Shown here: positions 57,456 through 64,000 of the stretch, piece after piece
How positions within the stretch are numbered: position 1 is the first letter of the stretch
Layout of the letters: the number at the start of each line of letters is the position of its first letter
Assembly (NCBI GenBank): GCA_033725935.1
Contig: MU867096.1
Location: 248,001 to 312,000 of the forward strand
Reading direction: 5' to 3'
DNA length: 64,000 nucleotides
Source: Cladorrhinum sp. PSN259
Lineage: Eukaryota; Ascomycota; Sordariomycetes; Sordariales; Podosporaceae
Program-made: the position numbers and the translations under genes
Notes under the pieces: generated by a model
What the model was told of the DNA's origin: nothing
Databases searched by the model: none
Seen by the model: only the letters and a program-made list of their open reading frames with translations

Positions 57456-59006
57456 TCATCCATAATTCATCTTCCGCAGGAGACTCCTATTCAATCCCGC
57501 AACATTTGAAACCCCAGCCAGCCCCATACTCTGATCAACATCAGCCAACAACCCGGCCAACACATGCTTCGCGCCCTGGCAGCCTGCAATCCCCAACCCG
57601 TAAATAACCGGCCTGCCAACCAGCACAGCCTTCGCGCCAAGTGCCAAAGCTTTCAGCACATCCGCTCCCGTTCTTATGCCCGAATCAAACATGACCGTTA
57701 CTTTGTCACCCACGGCGTCCACAATCTCTGGCAAGACCTCCAGAGCCGGAACCGCCCCATCCAGCTGCCTCCCTCCATGATTACTCACTATAATCCCATT
57801 CACACCGTGCTCAGCAGCCAGCTTTGCGTCCTCGACACTCAACACCCCCTTGAGAACTATAGGTCTCTCCTCACCCCACAATCTTCTGAGGGTAGCCAAA
57901 TCCTCCCACTTGTGCGAATATCCGCTGAATACCTCCCCGGCCCAGAACCGACTGGCGGCCACGACGTTATCTTCTATCGTGGGCGGTTCGATACCCTCGC
58001 CACCAAAGTTGAACTTGTCCGCGAACCGTTGCTGCACGACTGGATCTGAAAACCCCAGGGCGTTTCCCTCGCCCACTGCGAACGGCAAGAATCCGTTGTC
58101 GAGGTCCAGGGGACGCCAGGCCAGTGTTGGGGTGTCCAAGGTGACGACTAGGACTTCACAGCCTGCTACGCGGGCGCGGGAGAGCAGAGAGGCGGTGATG
58201 TCGTCGTCTAGTGGCCAGTAGAGCTGGAACCAGAGGTGTTTCTCTCTTGGTGGGGGAGGAGGCGGAGGGTGCGCCTGGGAGGAAGGGGTTTGGGGAGACT
58301 GGGGAAGGCCGCCCCGAGGAGACTGGGGAGGAGTGGAAGGCGGAGCAGGGGCAAAAACCTCAGAGGCAATTTCTTCTAGCGTAGTTGAGGATGCGGTGCT
58401 GTAGATAAAAGGTACGCCCAGATCGGCGCATGCTGTCGCTGTCGCTTTTTCCCCTTCCGGGTGGTAGGCTTTTTGTACGCCTATGGGTGCCATTAGGATT
58501 GGCGAGTCTGATGAGTGCAGGGTTAGATATATCGGGAATTGAAAATATGTATGCTGTTTTTGAAAGGGGAGAAAGGTCATACCATAGGTCCGTCCGAATA
58601 ACTTTACACTCATGTCTCTCCTTCCCACGTGTCCCCTCAGCATGCGCGGTACTATCCTCCACTGCGTGAATGCTTTACGATTCGCAATGACGGTTGACTG
58701 CTCGCCTGCTCCGCCTAGGACGTATTCAAACCCCTTATGTTCCATGACGCCTCTGGCCTGCTCCTCCAGCTTATTGGGGTCGCATGTCACGACCGGCTTT
58801 TGTCCCGTGAGAAGGGACTCGGTGTAAAGATCAAGCTGGTATTGGCCATAAGGGGCGCGTTGGCTGTTTATCCCGGGCAAGGCTTCTTGTTGTTGATATG
58901 GCGGCGGTGCTTCTTGTTTGGCTGATCGCGCTGATCGAGCTGATCTTGTTGTCCTTGGAGTTGATGGGAGTAATTGTTGGTGAGAGGGGGTTGGAGATGA
59001 TGACAT
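57456..59006 (-). CDS. FMN-dependent alpha-hydroxyacid oxidase (lactate 2-monooxygenase-like)
   Basis: Exons 59006-58583 and 58507-57456; about 491 aa. It is a TIM-barrel flavoprotein: YVLGGAGEQSTVIANRKAF, WRIVPRML, ILMAPIGVQKAYHPEGE, WFQLYWPLDD, VVTLDTPTLAWRP, IVLKGVLSVEDA, the active site SNHGGRQLDGA (catalytic His about 385), and MFDSGIRTGADVLKALALGA for FMN. The early GGAG and WRIVPRML segments point to the lactate 2-monooxygenase branch. The first 45 residues are Ser/Pro/Arg-rich with RSARSARSAK. An unusual insertion of about 38 mostly Pro/Ser residues lies between EEIASEVF and KHLWFQLY. The 75-nt intron (58508-58582) is a multiple of three without a stop; splicing gives GRTYDSPILMAP. 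The substrate is not proven. Confidence 0.88.
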   Translation of the reverse strand: MSSSPTPSHQQLLPSTPRTTRSARSARSAKQEAPPPYQQQEALPGINSQRAPYGQYQLDLYTESLLTGQKPVVTCDPNKLEEQARGVMEHKGFEYVLGGAGEQSTVIANRKAFTQWRIVPRMLRGHVGRRDMSVKLFGRTYGMTFLPFQKQHTYFQFPIYLTLHSSDSPILMAPIGVQKAYHPEGEKATATACADLGVPFIYSTASSTTLEEIASEVFAPAPPSTPPQSPRGGLPQSPQTPSSQAHPPPPPPPREKHLWFQLYWPLDDDITASLLSRARVAGCEVLVVTLDTPTLAWRPLDLDNGFLPFAVGEGNALGFSDPVVQQRFADKFNFGGEGIEPPTIEDNVVAASRFWAGEVFSGYSHKWEDLATLRRLWGEERPIVLKGVLSVEDAKLAAEHGVNGIIVSNHGGRQLDGAVPALEVLPEIVDAVGDKVTVMFDSGIRTGADVLKALALGAKAVLVGRPVIYGLGIAGCQGAKHVLAGLLADVDQSMGLAGVSNVAGLNRSLLRKMNYG

Positions 59007-59683
59007 TTTTGAGATAAATACCTATGCATTAATGTTGGTGAGGTGCATTAGTGGTGATATTAGGAGAAAAACAAAATAGACCAAAAATATAAATGAAAGG
59101 AAACAGAACTGTGAGTTTATACACAAAAAATGTTGAGGCTTATGAGGTGAAGACGTTGATAAATGCAGCTATATTTGACTTGGCGACATAATCTGTCCAA
59201 GGCTACTGTAGCGATGGAGTCGACCATCGTTTTCCCCGCACAAGCAATTTTGTGTCCTTTGTCCTGTCGTCCACCAATCCATTCTTAGGAATCCGAATGT
59301 GAAGGTGGGGCGATGGAGATGTAAGTGGTGCTTGATGATACCTGAGGTTCATTCAGCCTCGAGACAATTATCCCTAGATTTATAATACAAGGGCCATCAT
59401 CTAATATCCTCCTGGCGCATGCAATGCAAGTATTTATCAAGATGACTATGTAAAACATCTGGGCAACCCGGCTCATTATTCCTAGTAGGATAAAGTCGTT
59501 CCCAGCATCATCATGCTCCGCTAATTTGCCCACCGCAAACAACACTCGGATGGTACCCCTTTGTGTTTGGTATCACGACATATTTCCACGGGCCCAAGTA
59601 AGATGAGAAAAGTTCCAAAAATTGAGGGCAAGCCTCGTGCCTCTCAAAGATCGCACCAAAGCCCCGCATCATTTCTTCCATTC
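59007..59683. other. Intergenic between two minus-strand genes
   Basis: About 680 bases upstream of the flavoprotein gene and downstream of Nup84. AT-rich near 59040-59120. No other feature. Confidence 0.5.
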
Positions 59684-62600
59684 CTATGGCTTAACCGACC
59701 AGAGCTCCCGGGACCTAGTCAACTGTTAGTAAGGAGTGTCGTACTATTAAACAGTAACGTAAAAAGAGGTCACATACCATCCCAACTCCCTGATCTTCTT
59801 CGAGTTCGTATGCGATGCCTTCTTGTCGCTGGTCCAGATCGCAAGCGCCTTGCCACAAGCGGCAAAGGCCTCGATAAGTTCCTTCATTCTGCCAGACTTC
59901 ATAAACTCATGGCCAACATCTGAGCCCTTCTCAGCAATCAGGCCAGCAAGATCCATGCACTCGAGCAGGTTGTCCCGCGACAGCGATGTCCCAGCAAAGT
60001 GCAGGGAGCTAATGTATGCCAACACAGTTTCTGGGATGTATGCCTCACGAAGAGCCTTGAAGTCTTTGTCGTCTGAGATCATGTCGTTAGTACTGGAGGA
60101 AGATTTGGTCACGTTGAGAAGACTCCTGCTTACCATCGTTCGTTGTGAGCAGCCAACCCCTGAGAATCGGCTGCATGCATGCCTTGGCAGCGCGAACCTC
60201 CTGGCTGGTATGTTGCCACATCTCACGAGAAGTAGTGCTCTCCCTGTTCCCATGATTAGCGCCTCTGAACTTTGTGTGGATGGTGTAATTCACGACATAC
60301 TCTCTGCTGAGGCCTGCCAATGATGATAGCGTCTCCATAGCATCGAGCGCGCGGACAAGACATTCCAGCTCCCACAAGTTCTTAACAGTGGTCACCAAGC
60401 TATCTCTGTTCGCGTTGCACTCTTGACAGAAACCATCCAGGAGTTCACTGTTAGCGAACTCCTCAAACCAAACAGGGCCAGGATCTTCGACAGCATCCTT
60501 AACCGCAATTGGAGTCTTGGTTCTTATGATCTCTCTGCCAGACACCCTGTCGCTAAAAGCTCGAGCAGCACGGAGGCGTGTTTTCTCTGTTGCTTATTGT
60601 CAGCATTGAAACTGATTGAACACAGCAAGGCAAAACATACTTAGTAGATACTTATATACTCTAACGGCGTGAGCGCATGTCTCTGCAAACATGCCCGGAA
60701 TCAACATCAGCCACTCCATCGTGCGAATGATCATCTCATCCTCAGTATCCACAAACTCGGCGTCCTCGCCAAAGAAATCTGGCTTAACAATCCGGCCATA
60801 TTTGAGTGTTGCAGGACCGTCCTCCAAGATCTTGAACTTCCCCTTGGCCTCGCAACGCAACGTCTCATCACGCACATCCTGAAGGTAAATGAGTGGCAGT
60901 TTCTTAGCAAACTCATCCAGGTTGAGGCCAAGCTTCTTCATGATAGTCAGCTGGTGACGCCGGGGTTCGTCGCCGACGATATGAATGAGGTTTCTCGCCA
61001 TTGCCTCGTATAAACGATCGCCAGACAGCTTGGAGCAATACAGTGGAACCATTTCCTCGAGGTTAGCGAGGCGCAGGTAGCTGGCATATGCCGTAATGAT
61101 ATTTTCTTGCGCCTGGTGGCGGGAATGGAGAGAACCTCCTTCCTTGGTGAAGCCGCCAAGACGATCAAGAGTGTTGACGATGATAAGAACATGGGTTAAT
61201 ATCCTTATGCTCTCGTGGTCCCCTAAATCGCAGAACTTCTTCTCGTTGATGGTCTCTGAGAGCGGATACGCAATGTCCAGGACCAGTTTGGACTTTTGGC
61301 GATGGTTAGCAAGCTTTCCCAGCACCAGTCCCTGGTGGAAAAGATGTCGATCCAAGTCATTGGCAACAATGGCCCCCTGAAGCGCTTTTAAAACACGGAT
61401 AGCTTCATCTTTGGTCTTTGCATCGGTCTCCAAGCTAGTAACCAAGCGCTTAGCAACCGTAATAGGATCGCTGTGGTGCGCAACGGCATTGAATGCAGGG
61501 AACTGCTGAGCGGCTTTGGAGGCCTCGCCTCCAGCATGCTTGACCAAGAAAGAATCAAACTGAGTTCTGAGAAGGGCATTATAATGAGCGAAGAGCATGT
61601 CGTCCCACGACCTGCACACTTTCTCAACGCTAGGAATATCTCCTGCTAGGAGTCCGTAAACTGCTCTGTCATAATCGCTCGTTCCTCCGTCACGGGCAGT
61701 CGCATAACACATTCTCCTCCACAATACTAACGAGCTGGGCTCAAAGTCGAATTGCTCCTCATCTTCGGGGCTTGCAAGTGGGAGCGGTGCGACAGTTGCT
61801 GCTCTCCACAATTCAGTTCGTTCTGAGCACCAATCTCGTATTTCAGACATGGAATATCCTCGTCGAAGCATCTCGAAGCACCCCAGCCAAATAGCGCGTT
61901 CAAAGAACTCATCGTGCTGCTCCAACTTCCGGCTCTGGCGGGTCACTGCATCTGGATCGAGCTGCGTGATGAGGGTGCTAGATCCCAGATGAGACTGAGA
62001 AGTAGCTGCAAGATGTGGGTCAAGCACTCCTTGGTAACCGTTGACGCTCTTTTGCAGCTTGATCTTGCTGCGAGTATGAAGCCAACCATGCGCCAAAATG
62101 TCTCCTCTCTCAGCATTCTGCTGTAGCTCGCTTACAACCTCGTCAATTGGGGGCCCATGATTTGCGCTGTTTTGTAGCCACTCTAACACGGCCTTTCTCT
62201 CTCTTGCGGCCGAGTCGGTAAGCAAGAACTCATCCCACCACTCCTTACGCGACTGAGACTGTCCATTTCGGTCTTTGGGCTGTGGTGCGGCTTGGTCGTG
62301 GTATCGAAGTGGCAGTGTGCGTCGCAGCAGATCCCAAGTCTGTGCCTCCTCTTCTACACGCCGTAACTCTTCTGAGGTCACAGCGGGGGTTCCATTGTCC
62401 GCCTCATCAACATCCATGTCCCCCGAACCCGCCCTCTGGGAACTTCCACCGCGCTGTCGAGATTGGCGTTCACGTAGACGGTCGATGCGCTTTTGTGTAT
62501 ATGTGTAGTAGGAGTCGACAAGTTTGTAAACCTGGCCGCGCTTTTCTGCCGGTGATCCCCTGAGATCGGTATTGTAACGGTCCAGTTGGGCGGCAAAGTA

Positions 62601-62836
62601 GTCGACCTCTTCACCCACCTGTTGGAATTTGCTCTGCTGGTAAGTCATCTCGAGATCGCCGACCGATTCGAGTACGGTGCCTTGTGGGCGGCTTGGTGAG
62701 CTGGATTGGGACACCAGGTCGGAGGCTGTTGGGAAGTTCTAATGAATGCAATGTCAGAAATAACGAATTTGGTGCGAATGGCATTGATTCGGCAGACAAC
62801 CAAGCGATTGACAATGCTTACAAAAGTGGGCGCCAT
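59684..62836 (-). CDS. NUP84: Nucleoporin Nup84/Nup107 (Y-complex)
   Basis: Exons 62836-62822, 62738-60641, 60586-60134, 60072-59778 and 59714-59684; about 963 aa. It is an alpha-helical scaffold of the nuclear pore Y-complex. The Nup84/Nup107 family core is seen in DILAHGWLHTRSKIKL, ERAIWLGCFEMLRRGYSMSEIRDWCSERTELWRAA, LWRRMCYATARDGG and VYGLLAGDIPSVEKVCRSWDDMLFAHYNALL. Helical repeats follow through NEKKFCDLGDHESIRILTHVLI and EFAKKLPLIYLQDV. It ends with a likely ELGWSRELWSVKP. The first coding exon is 15 bases (MAPTF), followed by a 3' acceptor at 62739. The other introns are 60587-60640, 60073-60133 and 59715-59777. The last two exons are chosen by phase and splice signals. Confidence 0.88.
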
Positions 62837-63593
62837 ATTGTTCTGTGTTGTTGCGACCTTTGAGATTTGTTTGTTCTTTCCAATGAAGCTCCCCTCCAAG
62901 TTCCGTAGAAGGATGGAGAACTGAGAGAGCGACTCAGAGCTCTTTAGAATCGAGCTTTAGAAGTGTTGTCGCTTCGCCCGGAAATGATATCGACTGGCTA
63001 TTGCATCCTGTGGCGAAGGGTATAGATGTTGTCGGAATCGCTGCTAGAAATACTCGACGTTGGCGAGTCTGGCGTCTGTTCAAGTATTGCCGGTTTGTCT
63101 TTTGATTGAGGTGCAGATTGCAGCTTGGGGATTGGACGCGGTCGCGTACCTGTAAATGCGGCTCGAAAAATCGGGCTGCCCTGGGCGACGAGCCAACTGC
63201 AAACCTCCATGAGCTCGCAGTGCCAACAACACCGGCACCTGCACTAGCGCAAAATTCCACCAAGCTCTGTCCCACCTCTGCTAGCCTGTCAAAGCACGGA
63301 CCCGTTACCGGCGACGGGTGCACCCAAACGGCCCCACCTGCCGCCAAATCTGGGGCCTAGAAAAAGCTCCAGCAGCACCGAAAATTTGTTCCATTTCTCT
63401 TTTCTTCTTCAAATGTCATAAGGCGTTCGTATTAGAGTCTCGGAACAGGATATTCAATGCTTGTTCAGGTCCACGCGGCCTCTCAGCGCGCTCAACGATA
63501 GCCAAGAAGAATACTGCACTCTCCTTCTAAGTTACCTGATATTATCTTCAGGTGGACACATTGGATGTTTGATACATTTTTTCCTCCTTCATG
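62837..63593. other. Intergenic between two minus-strand genes
   Basis: About 750 bases with the Nup84 promoter and the 3' UTR of the CMC4-like gene. ORFs of up to 137 codons on the minus strand look like chance; no domain is seen. Confidence 0.5.
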
Positions 63594-63962
63594 TTAAGCG
63601 CCTTTCCTTTGTGCCAGCTTCAGTTTCAACAGACTGGCTTTGGGACAGCTTGCCGTGACGGCGCTCTCGCCGCTTCTTTCGTAAAATGCCTGACAGCACT
63701 CATATAGTGCATCAACAAACTGTTCGCACTTTTCCTGATTGAATCCATTCTTTGTCAAACAGCCTGTGAGAGAGTCCACAAGTTAGCAACATGCAAATTG
63801 TGCGTTCAGGTGCAGAGATTGGGCTGAAGTGTACTCTGTATTGCGCACTAGAGAGAGGCGTATGCCTCACGTCGTCAGTATGGCGTGATATTTACTGTAA
63901 GAATTGTGACGAACCGCTCGTGGATGGCATGGAGGCTCGCTCTTGAGATCTCGTTCAAGCGA
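63594..63962 (-). CDS. CMC4-like twin-CX9C mitochondrial protein (5' end outside window)
   Basis: Partial gene. Visible exons on the minus strand are 63962-63915, 63847-63835 (13 nt) and 63763-63594; they encode the last 76 residues plus stop. Splicing gives PCHPRA-CAIQS-CLTKNGFNQEKC, then the CEQFVDALYECC helix and a C-terminal SCPKASLLKLKLAQR. The Cys spacing (C-x4-C-x3/4-C, CX10C, CX9C) matches CMC4. Members are small intermembrane-space proteins imported by Mia40/Erv1. The frame before 63962 has no ATG; an acceptor (CAG at 63963-63965) with a CTGAC branch point suggests an earlier exon beyond the window. Introns are 67 nt (donor GTTCGT) and 71 nt. Confidence 0.8.
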
Positions 63963-64000
63963 CTGTGACACAACAGCAGGCCAAGTCAGTCATTTCTCAA

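Noticed and set aside
62934..63347. Minus-strand ORF (137 codons) upstream of Nup84
   Set aside because: No domain and an unusual composition; not linkable to Nup84 or the CMC4-like gene by credible splice sites.

Overview
This is a nuclear segment from a filamentous ascomycete (Pezizomycotina, probably Sordariomycetes; the species cannot be named from sequence alone). The reasons are many short introns (49-96 nt, one of about 130 nt) with GTAWGT-like donors, CTNAC/TACTAAC branch points and YAG acceptors; gene spacing of 1-3 kb; and typical fungal families such as a rhodopsin-fold (PTH11-like) receptor, a cyanovirin-N-like protein, an ABCC transporter and a thaumatin-like protein. I resolved 24 protein-coding genes with exon-level models. 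I found no rRNA, tRNA, CRISPR array or intact transposon.

Region by region. 0-7.4 kb: signal peptide peptidase (+), thaumatin-like protein (-), HSPA12-type Hsp70 relative (-). 7.4-10.7 kb: gene-poor. 10.7-18 kb: membrane protein with a PAN-like ectodomain (+), glucokinase (+), NAA50-type N-acetyltransferase (-). 19-26 kb: zinc-cluster protein (+), PPIL1-type cyclophilin (+), MarR-GNAT fusion (-), cytochrome P450 (+). 26-35 kb: gene-poor, holding only a Myb-like protein (-) and a Cys/His protein (+). 36-46.2 kb: ABCC/MRP transporter (-), short-chain dehydrogenase (-), rhodopsin-fold receptor-like protein (+), secreted cyanovirin-N-like protein (-). 47-64 kb: dense housekeeping block with MBD4-like DNA glycosylase, cytochrome c1, DAHP synthase and AIG1/FAR-17a-like protein (all -), PPWD1-type WD40-cyclophilin (+), FMN alpha-hydroxyacid oxidase (-), Nup84/Nup107 (-), and a CMC4-type twin-CX9C protein (-) that runs off the right edge.

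The genes do not form one pathway, but there are themes. Two spliceosomal cyclophilins (PPIL1 and PPWD1 types) lie about 34 kb apart. Cytochrome c1 and CMC4 are mitochondrial respiratory-chain or intermembrane-space components. The P450, MarR-GNAT, ABCC transporter, SDR, receptor and cyanovirin-like genes look like accessory or environmental-response functions set between housekeeping genes.

No obviously new multi-gene system was found. The strongest individual observations are a near-perfect PIP box at the N-terminus of the NAA50-like acetyltransferase, an MBD4-type mismatch glycosylase with an acidic insertion, a 13-nt microexon carrying a conserved Cys in the CMC4 gene, a GC-AG intron just after the first catalytic Asp of the signal peptide peptidase, and a bacterial-style MarR-GNAT fusion. 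All exon boundaries are inferred from splice signals and protein continuity, without transcript data.
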